From Sneathiella marina (GTDB taxonomy: Bacteria > Pseudomonadota > Alphaproteobacteria > Sneathiellales > Sneathiellaceae), in NCBI RefSeq assembly GCF_023746535.1, contig NZ_CP098747.1, forward strand, positions 936,364 to 1,000,363: 64,000 bases of DNA. The letters run 5' to 3'. How positions within the stretch are numbered: the first letter of the stretch is position 1; each line of letters opens with the position of its first letter. Position numbers and translations under genes: made by a program. Positions 18,952 to 28,886 of the stretch are shown here, one piece after another. The notes under the pieces are model-generated. The model made no database searches and had not been told where the DNA came from. It saw nothing but the letters and a program-made list of their open reading frames with translations.

Positions 18952-18989
18952 ATAACCCGGTGAGGGTCCAATAATCCTCACCGGGTTAT
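18952..18989 (-). terminator. Perfect 14-bp hairpin downstream of the secreted protein gene
   Basis: Bases 18952-18965 and 18976-18989 are exact inverted repeats around a 10-base loop. The hairpin lies 13 bases past the stop codon of the secreted-protein gene on the minus strand. No T-run follows on either strand, so it may act as a mRNA-stabilising or factor-assisted end rather than a classic terminator. The core AACCCGGT also occurs as a direct repeat just outside the stem at 18943-18950. Confidence 0.6.
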
Positions 18990-19001
18990 CATGCTGGAAA
19001 G

Positions 19002-19760
19002 CTAGTTGATTTTACCGGGGAGGCTGAGATCGCCCGACGCCACATCAAAGACATCCGTAATGCAGAGCAGCGGCGCATGGACATTTGCATTTACCTTCAA
19101 CGCGGACGTGACACCGTCATAGCCGGCACCGGCAACGGCGTCGGCATCGGCAAAGGACACATTGATCTTGACTTCCGGGCCATCAAACAAGGGTGTGAAG
19201 CCGGGGCTGTCGATAAAAATAGGCAGTCCGGGCCAGGTCGCCGGCATCCTCGGTGTTTCTCCCTTGGCAATGTCGCGCACGCCCAGCGCCCCGTCACCGC
19301 AGGCCTCGGTCGGGGTCAGCACCACCCAGTGGCTGTGCCATTTCGTGCCGTCATTTGCCGGATCCCCATCGCCATCCTCATCATACAGGGGCGTATCATC
19401 AAAATCCGGATGGCTTGTGGCGGCAAGGGCCAATATGCCGGTCTTGCCCTCAAATCCAACGGTCGACGGGTCGAGGGATGTGGGCCAGACATAGGAAAGA
19501 ACCGGCGCCCCGCCCAGCGCGCCAACAGGCTCGGGTTTTTCAGAACCGGCAACGCCATTGGTGGTCATGTGGAATGTCACCGTCCTGCCGGTGCGGTGAA
19601 CATGGGCCGCCAGAATATCGAAGGCGGCGGTCTTCGAACTGTCGGCCGCAGATTTAACCGCACCTTCCTGATGAATAGCATGGGATTTAGGGTCACCGCC
19701 GGCAAAGGCGGTACTGATACTCAGGGATACGGCAAGTGTCGTGAGGATTAGGGGTTTCAT
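19002..19760 (-). CDS. Secreted protein of unknown function
   Basis: About 252 residues starting at the ATG with a GGAGAT site four bases upstream; the longer frame would need a TTG. The first 20 residues form a Sec signal peptide (basic Lys, hydrophobic core, cleavage after AFA), so the protein is probably periplasmic. The mature part carries an acidic YDEDGDGDPANDG loop near residue 125 that resembles a calcium-binding loop, followed by KWHSHWVVL, and two distant cysteines that could pair. I do not recognise the family. It faces a MarR-type regulator gene, and a palindrome sits between its ribosome site and the divergent gene, so it is probably that regulator's target. Confidence 0.75.
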   Translation of the reverse strand: MKPLILTTLAVSLSISTAFAGGDPKSHAIHQEGAVKSAADSSKTAAFDILAAHVHRTGRTVTFHMTTNGVAGSEKPEPVGALGGAPVLSYVWPTSLDPSTVGFEGKTGILALAATSHPDFDDTPLYDEDGDGDPANDGTKWHSHWVVLTPTEACGDGALGVRDIAKGETPRMPATWPGLPIFIDSPGFTPLFDGPEVKINVSFADADAVAGAGYDGVTSALKVNANVHAPLLCITDVFDVASGDLSLPGKIN

Positions 19761-19777
19761 TGTGATCTCCAAATTAA

Positions 19778-19796
19778 TAATAGCGACTCGCTATTA
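19778..19796. promoter_or_regulatory. 19-bp palindrome, likely MarR operator
   Basis: TAATAGCGACTCGCTATTA is an exact palindrome around a central C. It lies 8 bases upstream of the ribosome site of the secreted-protein gene and between that gene and the divergent marR-type gene. Its position and symmetry fit a dimeric winged-helix repressor. A related copy occurs at 19825-19843. Confidence 0.7.
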
Positions 19797-19824
19797 ATAG
19801 CATGGAAATTTCACATTGCAATGA

Positions 19825-19843
19825 TTATTTCGACTCGCTATTA
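19825..19843. promoter_or_regulatory. Second, degraded copy of the palindrome at the regulator start
   Basis: The right half CGACTCGCTATTA (19831-19843) is identical to the right part of the 19778-19796 palindrome; the left half is only partly conserved. It ends just before the ATG at 19845, so a bound protein would block the regulator's own start. The two centres are 47 bases apart. This suggests autoregulation. Confidence 0.6.
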
Positions 19844-19844
19844 T

Positions 19845-20402
19845 ATGGGGATGGACAAAATGGACCAAAATCGCGTCAAGGAACTGATCGACAGGCTTGC
19901 CCGGATCAACTCAGCCGACGAATGGGCGGAAGATATCAATCCCGTCCAATGGACGGCGTTATCCTATCTGGTCAGGGCCAACCGCTTCTCCCGTTCCCCG
20001 TCCCAGGTTTCCGACTTCATGACGGCAACGAGAGGGACCGTCTCGCAAACCTTGAAGGCGCTTGCCAGAAAGGGGCTGGTCAAAGAGGTCCGCTCGGATC
20101 GGGATAGACGCTCCATTTCATATTCCGTGACCAAACAGGGCCAGGCTCTTTTTCAAAAGATCAGCACGATTGAGGATGCGGCCTCCTTGCTCAACGAAAA
20201 GGACATGTCGTCACTGCTTGTCGGCCTTGAAAAACTGGTCCGCCAATCCTTGCGCCAGAGGGGCTTGCGCCCCTTCGGGGTCTGCAAAACATGTATCCAT
20301 CATCGAAAGACCGCCGAGGGCGGCTTTTGCGACCTACTCCGCGAACCCCTCTCACTTCCCGAAACCAATCAAATCTGCCATGAACAGGCGGAGAGCAGTT
20401 AA
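19845..20402 (+). CDS. MarR family regulator with C-terminal four-cysteine motif
   Basis: About 185 residues. The winged helix-turn-helix occupies roughly residues 30-95, with FSRSPSQVSDFMTATRGTVSQ as helices 2-3 and VRSDRDRRSISYSVT as the wing. The C-terminal 40 residues hold Cys147, Cys150, Cys162 and Cys178 (CKTCIHH ... FCDLL ... ICHEQ), a layout suited to a metal or Fe-S site. The start is uncertain: ATGs occur at 19821, 19845, 19851 and 19860. The one at 19860 has a GGGGA eight bases upstream, and the palindrome copy ending at 19843 argues against 19821. Probable role: redox- or metal-responsive repressor of itself and of the divergent secreted protein. Confidence 0.85.
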   Translation: MGMDKMDQNRVKELIDRLARINSADEWAEDINPVQWTALSYLVRANRFSRSPSQVSDFMTATRGTVSQTLKALARKGLVKEVRSDRDRRSISYSVTKQGQALFQKISTIEDAASLLNEKDMSSLLVGLEKLVRQSLRQRGLRPFGVCKTCIHHRKTAEGGFCDLLREPLSLPETNQICHEQAESS

Positions 20403-20465
20403 GCGGGTCTTGTGTCGGTAGGTTGGGGCGGGAACGGACGGCTGGCGGTGGCTCTGTAGCCCGTC

Positions 20466-20828
20466 CTACAGCTCCGGGACAGGTCCGAAAAACCCGATGA
20501 CCAGCGCGACGCGGCCGGTTTCGTCGATTTCTGCAACATCGAAACCGGACATCACCAGCTTATGGTTCTGGTGAATGGCCCAGTGATAGCGGTAGAAGCC
20601 ATGGTGAAAGTCGACGCCGCTGGTGCGGCTGTAGACGGCGCCCGGTATTTTTGTATGGACATCATGGACATTTATCTCGAACCCCTCGATCCCGGTGACA
20701 TCGATGGATGGGTCAACAAAGCGGATACCGGGGGACAGGGCCTGTTCCAGATGGCCGCGCACCAGTGAAGAATCCGGCTCGTTCCAGGCGGCAAGCATAT
20801 GGTCAAGGGACGCGGGATGTTCTGGCAT
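20466..20828 (-). CDS. SnoaL-like (NTF2-fold) protein
   Basis: About 120 residues from the ATG at 20828, which has GGAG seven bases upstream. The sequence has the layout of a small NTF2/SnoaL-like domain: LDHMLAAWNE early, a central FVDPSIDVTGIEGFE and the strands HWAIHQNHKLVMSGFDVAEID. Such domains are small isomerases, hydrolases or binding proteins, and polyketide-cyclase-type annotations are common but uninformative. It lies downstream of puuD on the same strand with a 132-bp gap and converges on the marR-type gene. A link to purine catabolism is possible but unproven. Confidence 0.7.
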   Translation of the reverse strand: MPEHPASLDHMLAAWNEPDSSLVRGHLEQALSPGIRFVDPSIDVTGIEGFEINVHDVHTKIPGAVYSRTSGVDFHHGFYRYHWAIHQNHKLVMSGFDVAEIDETGRVALVIGFFGPVPEL

Positions 20829-20960
20829 GGGGGCGCTCCGACAGCAGGAATAAATCGACCCTGCGACTATACGCCGAATTTTTCGCAAATCACACTCAAA
20901 CCGGTAGAAAAATTCTCGCGGATTTGCCCGGCGTCCCCGTCGGTTGCCTGTGCCCTTTGC

Positions 20961-22160
20961 CTAGTCGGTTTTGGCGCCTTGTGCGATCCAGCCGCCGAGC
21001 AGTTTGCGTTCCTCGTCGGTCATATTGGTGATATTGCCTTGCGGCATGGTCTTGGTATCAACGGTTTGCTGGCGGATGCGGGTTTTCTCGCGGGCGATCT
21101 GGGCGGCGGTTTCCAGTTTCACGCCTTTGGGCGGGCTGTCGAAATCCTTGCTGCTCGGGTTGGTCGCATGGCAACTGGCGCAGCGATCCTCGATGATCCG
21201 CTCGACCGTGGCGAAGGGGACCGGGGCCATGTCCGCAAGGTCGTTTTTCGGCATTGACGCATAGGCGATGAAAAAGAACAGCACGAAGGCGATGGGCAGC
21301 AGGATAAAGCCCTGCTTGGCCTTGCCCTGGTTCTTCATGTTGAAGAAATGCCGGACCAGGATGCCGACCAGGGCAATGCCGGCCAGCAACAGCCAGCCGT
21401 AGCTGCTGCCATAGGTCATGGGATAGTGGCTGCTGATCATGATAAACAGCACCGGCAGGGTGAAATAGTTGTTATGCAGGGAGCGCTGCTTGGCCCATAA
21501 GCCCGGCAGCGGGTCGGCCGGCTCGCCGCGTTTCGCGGCATTGACCATCTTGGTCTGGCCGGGGATGATGATGACCAGCACGTTGGCGGCCATGATCGTG
21601 CCCATGATGGCGCCCACATGGATATAGGCGGCGCGCCCGGTGAACACCTGCGCGAGGCCCCAGGCAGTGGCGGTCAGCAGGATAAACAGGATGAGGCCGA
21701 AGACGGCCTGGTTGTTGATCAGTGGGGAGCGGCACATCATGTCATAGACGAACCAGCCGCCGGCGATGGAGCCGATGCCGATGAGGATCGCCACATCAAC
21801 CGAGATATCGGCGACGCTTTTGTCGATGGTGTAAATCTCGGCGCCGAAATAATACAGGATGGTCAGCAGGATAAAGCCGCTGATCCAGGTGAAATAGGCC
21901 TCATATTTGAACCAGTGCAGGACGGGCGGGATTTGCGGCGGTGCGGCGCGGTATTTCTGTACCTCGTAAAAGCCGCCGCCATGCACGGCCCACAGCTCGC
22001 CGCCGACGCCGGCCTTGTCCTTGTAGCCGTCCTGTTCAGGGGGGGTCAGGTTCATATCGAGCCAGACGAAGTAAAAAGAGGCGCCAATCCAGGCGATCCC
22101 CGTAATCATGTGAATCCAGCGAACAGCCAGCTGCACCCATTCCATCATTTCCACTGCCAT
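20961..22160 (-). CDS. puuD: Membrane urate hydroxylase PuuD with cytochrome c domain
   Basis: A 399-residue protein. The first 300 residues form about eight membrane helices with conserved His and Trp (MITGIAWIGASFYFVWLD near residue 18; a second region WISGFILLTILYYFGAEIY). The C-terminal 90 residues are a cytochrome c domain with one heme-binding CASCH near residue 328. This is the architecture of PuuD, which oxidises urate to 5-hydroxyisourate and passes electrons to the respiratory chain instead of making hydrogen peroxide as soluble uricases do. It fills the uricase step of the purine cluster that follows. A LysR-type regulator is divergent. Confidence 0.9.
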   Translation of the reverse strand: MAVEMMEWVQLAVRWIHMITGIAWIGASFYFVWLDMNLTPPEQDGYKDKAGVGGELWAVHGGGFYEVQKYRAAPPQIPPVLHWFKYEAYFTWISGFILLTILYYFGAEIYTIDKSVADISVDVAILIGIGSIAGGWFVYDMMCRSPLINNQAVFGLILFILLTATAWGLAQVFTGRAAYIHVGAIMGTIMAANVLVIIIPGQTKMVNAAKRGEPADPLPGLWAKQRSLHNNYFTLPVLFIMISSHYPMTYGSSYGWLLLAGIALVGILVRHFFNMKNQGKAKQGFILLPIAFVLFFFIAYASMPKNDLADMAPVPFATVERIIEDRCASCHATNPSSKDFDSPPKGVKLETAAQIAREKTRIRQQTVDTKTMPQGNITNMTDEERKLLGGWIAQGAKTD

Positions 22161-22354
22161 GACCCTTGTCCCCCTGTACCCCGTTATATCATCCCACCCT
22201 CGAACACCCGATCATAGAGACTTCTTATTATCTACAAAACCACCAAAAAAAAGATATACTATAAATAAAATATTGATAATAGTGGGTGCTTTTGGGTTGG
22301 TTTTATTATGTGTATGGGTGTTTTTTGCTGGCAAAGAGGACCGGTTGTGAGGGC

Positions 22355-22592
22355 GTTGCGGTGGTCTGGGGTAGCGAAGAGAGAGGCGTGAGGGCGTTGC
22401 CGTTGAGTTGGGGCGTTGCCGTTGAGTTGGGGCGTTGCCGTTGAGTTGGGGCGTTGCCGTTGAGTTGGGGTGTTGCGGTGGAGAGGTAGCGAAGAGCAAG
22501 AGGCGTGAGGGCGTCTCTGTTGAGTTTGGCCGTCTCCTTTGAGTTGGGGTGTTGCGGTGGAGAGGTAGCTAAGAGGAAGAGGAGTGAGGGAG
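22355..22592. repeat. Nested tandem repeats between puuD and the LysR gene
   Basis: Four exact or near-exact copies of a 19-bp unit (GCGTTGCCGTTGAGTTGGG) begin at 22394, 22413, 22432 and 22451. A larger module beginning GTTGCGGTGG and containing GGTAGC.AAGAG occurs three times, at 22355, 22472 and 22551. The third copy contains the ribosome site of the LysR gene. The rest of this 430-bp gap (22161-22354) is AT-rich upstream DNA of puuD with no gene that I can support. Confidence 0.85.
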
Positions 22593-23488
22593 ATGGCATC
22601 ATTGGTGAATATGGCGGCGTTTGTCGCCGTGGTCGAGCAGGGGAGTTTTTCGCAGGCCGGCCGCGAGTTGCGGCAATCGACGGCGGTGATCAGCGCCCGG
22701 GTGGCCAAACTGGAGCAGCAAATCGGCACCCGCCTGCTGTACCGGACCACCCGCCAGGTGGTGCCGACGGAAGAGGCGCTGGTCTATTTCGAGCGTTGTA
22801 AAAGCATCTTGAAGGATGTGGAGGATGCCGAGGCGGCGCTGGCCCCGCCCGATCGCAACCCGCGCGGCAGCATCACCATCTCGGCGCCGGTGGCCTTTGG
22901 CCGGCGCTGCCTGGCGCCGGTGATTTCGCGCTTTGCCGAGCATCATCCCGAACTGCAGTTCCGCTTGCAGCTGACGGACCGGCTGATTGATCTGGTCAAG
23001 GACAAGGTGGATCTGGCAATCCGCATGGCAAATCTGGAAGATAGCACCCTGAAGGCCCGGATGCTGTCCCATGACCATCGGGTGATGTGCGCCACGCCGG
23101 AATATCTGGCCCGCGCCGGCACGCCGCGCATCCCCTCGGATTTACTCAAGCATAAATGTCTGTTGCTGCGCTTTCCCGGCTCGACCCAGTTTCAATGGCA
23201 GATCATTGAACGCGGCCGTCTGGTCACCATGCCGGTAAAGGGCAACCTGGACACGGATAACGGAGATGTCCTGACCGACTGGGTGCTGGAGGGCAGGGGG
23301 TTGGCGGTCAAGTCCGTCTGGGAAATCATCGAGCACCTGAATTCCGGCCGGCTGGTTCGGGTGATGCTGGAATACCCGCCCGATTCCCACCCCATCTGGG
23401 CGGTGTTTCCCGGCGGCCCGTTTCTGTCCCCGCGGCTGCGTATCTGGATCGATCATCTGGTCGGCGCCTTTAAAAGCTGGGACCCCCA

Positions 23489-23510
<22 letters not shown>
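22593..23510 (+). CDS. LysR family transcriptional regulator
   Basis: About 305 residues from the ATG at 22593, which is eight bases after AGAGGAG; the GTG at 22584 overlaps that site. The N-terminal helix-turn-helix shows NMAAFVAVVEQGSFSQAGRE and TAVISARVAKLEQQIGTRLL. A type 2 periplasmic-binding-like effector domain follows, with the typical ISAPVAFGRRCLAPVI. It is divergent from puuD and separated from it by repeats, so puuD control is plausible, but the LysR subgroup (CrgA-like) gives no ligand. Its last 22 bases overlap the convergent cysteine desulfurase gene. Confidence 0.9.
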
Positions 23511-25697
<2,187 letters not shown>

Positions 25698-25707
25698 CTA
25701 AATAATA

Positions 25708-25738
25708 ACCCCGCCGACCCATTCAAGATCGGCGGGGT
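25708..25738 (-). terminator. Terminator hairpin after the BMP gene
   Basis: A ten-base perfect stem (25708-25717 with 25729-25738) and an 11-base loop. Read on the minus strand, the stem is followed by TATTATTT. It lies 20 bases past the stop of the BMP-type binding-protein gene, before the deaminase gene, and probably reduces read-through from the transporter operon into the deaminase and desulfurase genes. Confidence 0.75.
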
Positions 25739-25758
25739 CATAATCGCAGTCTTCCGGT

Positions 25759-26838
25759 TTATTTAGGCAGTTGACCTTCAACGCCTTCAACATACCAGTT
25801 CATCCCCAGCAACGTGCCGTCATCCAGGGCGGAACCGGCGGCTGCGCCAACGGAACCATCCTGCTTGTTGAACGGGCCGGCAAACGGGTTAATCGATCCG
25901 TCTTCAATGCCCTTGCGTGTGTCTTCTGCAAGCTGAATGACATCTGCCGGGATCGCCTTGTTATAAGGTGCCAGTTGAACCAGACCGGTGTTGAAACCGC
26001 CCCAGGTGTCTTCTGACTTCCAGCTGCCGTCAAGAATGGCTTTGGTGCGGGCGACATAATACCCGTCCCAGTCATCGATGATGCCGGTCAATTGCGCTTT
26101 TGGCGCAAATTTGGACATATCAGATGCCTGGCCGACGGCCCAGACACCACGGGATTCTGCCACCTGTAACGGCGCCGGGCTGTCTGTATGCTGCAGGATT
26201 ATATCGGCGCCCTGATCGATCAGGGCCTTGGCCGCATCGCCTTCTTTACCCGGGTCATACCAGGTGCTCACCCAGGCGACCTTGACAACCACATCAGGAT
26301 TAACACTGCGGGCCGCCAGGATTGTCGCGTTGATACCCCGGACAACTTCCGGGATCGGGAAGGAACCGACATATCCGATAACGTTTGATTTGGTCATTTT
26401 ACCGGCGATTTTACCAACCACATAGCGACCTTCATAGAAACGGGCGGAATAGGTGCTGACATTGTCCATGCGCTTATAACCCGTGGCATGTTCAAATTTG
26501 ACGCCGGGGAACTGTTTCGCCACTTTCAAGGTCGGGTTCATATATCCGAAGGAGGTGGTGAAGATCAGTTTGTGGCCGTCGGCGGCCATTTGGCGAATGA
26601 CCCGTTCCGCATCGGGGCCTTCTTTCACACTTTCCACGAACGTGGTTTTGACTTTATCGCCAAGCGCGTTCTGTACGGCCTGACGGCCGAGGTCATGACG
26701 GTAGGTCCAGCCATGATCGCCCACTGGGCCCACATAGACAAAACCGACTTTGTCTTCTGCACTGGCGCTGGCGCCGGTCAGCATGCTGGCGGCAACGGCG
26801 GCTGCCCCCAGCAGGGTTGAGATATGTTTTAGTTTCAT
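25759..26838 (-). CDS. BMP family ABC transporter substrate-binding protein (purine/nucleoside)
   Basis: A 359-residue periplasmic protein with a Sec signal peptide (hydrophobic core LLGAAAVAASMLTG, cleavage near ASA). There is no lipobox cysteine, unlike spirochete BMP/PnrA lipoproteins. Family motifs are KVGFVYVGPVGDHGWTYRHD at the mature N terminus, IFTTSFGYMNPTLKVA and WVSTWYDPGKEGDAAKALI. PnrA-type proteins bind purine nucleosides; this one lies with its own ATPase and two permeases, and the next gene is the deaminase. Purine base or nucleoside is therefore the likely ligand. Confidence 0.88.
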   Translation of the reverse strand: MKLKHISTLLGAAAVAASMLTGASASAEDKVGFVYVGPVGDHGWTYRHDLGRQAVQNALGDKVKTTFVESVKEGPDAERVIRQMAADGHKLIFTTSFGYMNPTLKVAKQFPGVKFEHATGYKRMDNVSTYSARFYEGRYVVGKIAGKMTKSNVIGYVGSFPIPEVVRGINATILAARSVNPDVVVKVAWVSTWYDPGKEGDAAKALIDQGADIILQHTDSPAPLQVAESRGVWAVGQASDMSKFAPKAQLTGIIDDWDGYYVARTKAILDGSWKSEDTWGGFNTGLVQLAPYNKAIPADVIQLAEDTRKGIEDGSINPFAGPFNKQDGSVGAAAGSALDDGTLLGMNWYVEGVEGQLPK

Positions 26839-26880
26839 TACGTTCTCCTCTGTTTAATAAACGTTTCTTGTTTCTTTCTT

Positions 26881-27810
26881 CTAGGCCGCAGGATGGAAGA
26901 TCTTTCCGATGCAGGCCGGTGCATGTTTTCTTATTCTAGATTGGTCTTTTGATATCAGCACCAGTACAAGGACTGTTGCCAGATAGGGTAGCATGGATAA
27001 GACCTGTGAAGGCAAGTCTAGACCAGCTGCTTGCGCATGCAACTGCAAGATAGTGATCCCGCCGAACATATAGGCACCGACAAGGACCAGGCCGGGCTTC
27101 CAGGTGGCGAAAACGATCAGGGCAAGGGCGATCCAGCCCCGGCCTGCCGTCATGTTTTCCGCCCACATGGGCGTATAGGCAAGGGACAGATAGGCCCCGC
27201 CGATGCCCGACATGGCACCGCCAAAAATAACCGCCATATACCGGATTCCGATGACCGAATAGCCAATGGAATGGGCCGCATCGTGAGAATCACCAACAGC
27301 GCGGAGGATAAGCCCGGCTTTGGTCTTGTATAAAAACCAGCTGACAAGGGCGACCATGACAAAGGACAGGTAAACCAATCCGTCCTGACCGAACACAATG
27401 GGGCCGATTATGGGAATATCTGAAATCCCGGGAATGTTGAGTTTGGAGAGGGAAGCGACGGGCTCGCCGACAAACTCCTGCCCCATCAAGGCGCTCAATC
27501 CCACCCCGAACAGGGTCAGGGCAAGGCCGGTGGCAACCTGATTGGCCATCAGGGACAAGGTCAGGATGCCAAACAGGAAGGCCATAAATCCTCCGGCAAC
27601 GGCGGCGAGAGCGACAGCCAGAAAATAGTTGCCGGTGACGGTTGCGGTGACAAAGCCGGTCACGGCGCCGACCAGCATCATGCCCTCAACGCCCAGGTTC
27701 AGAACCCCTGATTTCTCGGTGACAAGCTCCCCGATGGCGGCGAAGACCAGCGGTGTTGCTGCGGTGATGACGGTAAGAATTACCGGGACGATCCAATCAA
27801 ATCCAGACAT
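26881..27810 (-). CDS. ABC transporter permease, nucleoside/purine uptake
   Basis: A 309-residue membrane protein of the branched-chain permease-like (BPD_transp_2) family. It opens with a long first helix, then AIGELVTEKSGVLNLGVEGMM, the marker of NupQ/YufQ-type permeases. A second conserved region is LRAVGDSHDAAHSIG near residue 190. Its start shares one base with the stop of the other permease gene (TAATG), showing tight coupling. It forms the pore together with that permease. Confidence 0.9.
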   Translation of the reverse strand: MSGFDWIVPVILTVITAATPLVFAAIGELVTEKSGVLNLGVEGMMLVGAVTGFVTATVTGNYFLAVALAAVAGGFMAFLFGILTLSLMANQVATGLALTLFGVGLSALMGQEFVGEPVASLSKLNIPGISDIPIIGPIVFGQDGLVYLSFVMVALVSWFLYKTKAGLILRAVGDSHDAAHSIGYSVIGIRYMAVIFGGAMSGIGGAYLSLAYTPMWAENMTAGRGWIALALIVFATWKPGLVLVGAYMFGGITILQLHAQAAGLDLPSQVLSMLPYLATVLVLVLISKDQSRIRKHAPACIGKIFHPAA

Positions 27811-28886
27811 TATGACGCTGCCTTTCCAAAGCTATTCCAACGAAAGCGATAGTGAACCAGAACGTCACACGCCAAGAGATAAAACAGGATCATGCCCTGA
27901 AACACGCCGGTGACTGCCACCGGCAAGCCGAGATTGATCTGGGCGGTTTCGCCGCCAAGATACGTCAGCGCCATCAGCAGTCCCGCAAACAGGATGCCGA
28001 CCGGATGCAGCCGCCCGAGGAAGGCCACAATAATTGCCGTAAACCCATAGCCCGGCGAGATGCTGGGCAGGATCTGGTCGATGGGGCCGGAGACTTCCGA
28101 CAAGCCGGCGATACCGGCCATGGCACCGCCAAACAACAGCGCGAACCAGATAATCTTTTTCTGGCTGAAGCCCGCATATCCGCCCGCCGTCGGGGCGGAG
28201 CCGATGACCTTGATCTGGAAACCGATCAGGGTCTTGGACATCATGATCCAGGCCCCAATGACCGCGAACAGGGCCAGCAGGGTGCCGAAATGCATTCTTG
28301 TTCCGGCCATCAGGATCGGCATATCGGCGCTTTCGCTAAACGTCCGGGATTCGGGGAAATTGAACCCGTCCGGATCGCGCCACGGCCCGTGTACCAGTAC
28401 CGACAGGAACAGGATCGCCACATAAACCAGCATCAGGCTGGTCAGGATCTCGTTGGCGTTAAAGCGGGTTTTCAAATAAGCCGGGATGGCCGCCCAGAGG
28501 GCGCCGCCAATGGCCCCCAGCAGGATCATGGCCGGCAGCAGAAAAATGCTGTCGATGTCATGGAAATAGATAAAGATACTGCTGCCGACGATGGCGCCCA
28601 TGGTCAGCTGGCCCTCGGCGCCAATATTCCACACATTGGCCTTGAAGCCCACCGACAGGCCGATGGCAATGAGGATCAGCGGCGTGCCCTTCACAAACAG
28701 CTCCGACAGGCCATATTCCGTATTGATCGGCAGGATAAAGAAATTATGGAGCGCTTCCATGGGACTGACACCGAGCAGGCGGAACAGCACAATGCTGGTC
28801 AGCATGGTCAGGATCAGGGCGAAGACGGGGGTCAGATAGATCATGGCGCGCGAATATTCGGCGCGTTTCTCGATTTTAAGCAACAT
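27810..28886 (-). CDS. ABC transporter permease, nucleoside/purine uptake
   Basis: About 358 residues from the ATG at 28886, which lies seven bases after AGGAGGG; the upstream ATG at 28916 would overlap the ATPase gene by far more. About nine to ten membrane helices are present. The stretch GFKANVWNIGAEGQLTMGAI near residue 82 is diagnostic of NupP/YufP-type permeases. It overlaps the end of the ATPase gene by 11 bases and is followed by the second permease. The two permeases differ in length, as usual for this heterodimeric pore. Confidence 0.9.
   Translation of the reverse strand: MLLKIEKRAEYSRAMIYLTPVFALILTMLTSIVLFRLLGVSPMEALHNFFILPINTEYGLSELFVKGTPLILIAIGLSVGFKANVWNIGAEGQLTMGAIVGSSIFIYFHDIDSIFLLPAMILLGAIGGALWAAIPAYLKTRFNANEILTSLMLVYVAILFLSVLVHGPWRDPDGFNFPESRTFSESADMPILMAGTRMHFGTLLALFAVIGAWIMMSKTLIGFQIKVIGSAPTAGGYAGFSQKKIIWFALLFGGAMAGIAGLSEVSGPIDQILPSISPGYGFTAIIVAFLGRLHPVGILFAGLLMALTYLGGETAQINLGLPVAVTGVFQGMILFYLLACDVLVHYRFRWNSFGKAAS

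Noticed and set aside
22159-22350. Small 63-codon + strand frame with one possible membrane segment
   Set aside because: It overlaps the puuD start on the opposite strand, has no ribosome site and lies in the AT-rich promoter gap. The hydrophobic stretch may be chance.
22394-22469. Possible CRISPR array
   Set aside because: The repeat units are directly adjacent with no spacers.
22212-22499. Minus-strand frames rich in Pro, Asn and Thr across the tandem repeats
   Set aside because: They are open in all frames because a 19-bp unit cycles through them without stops; there is no ribosome site and no known domain.
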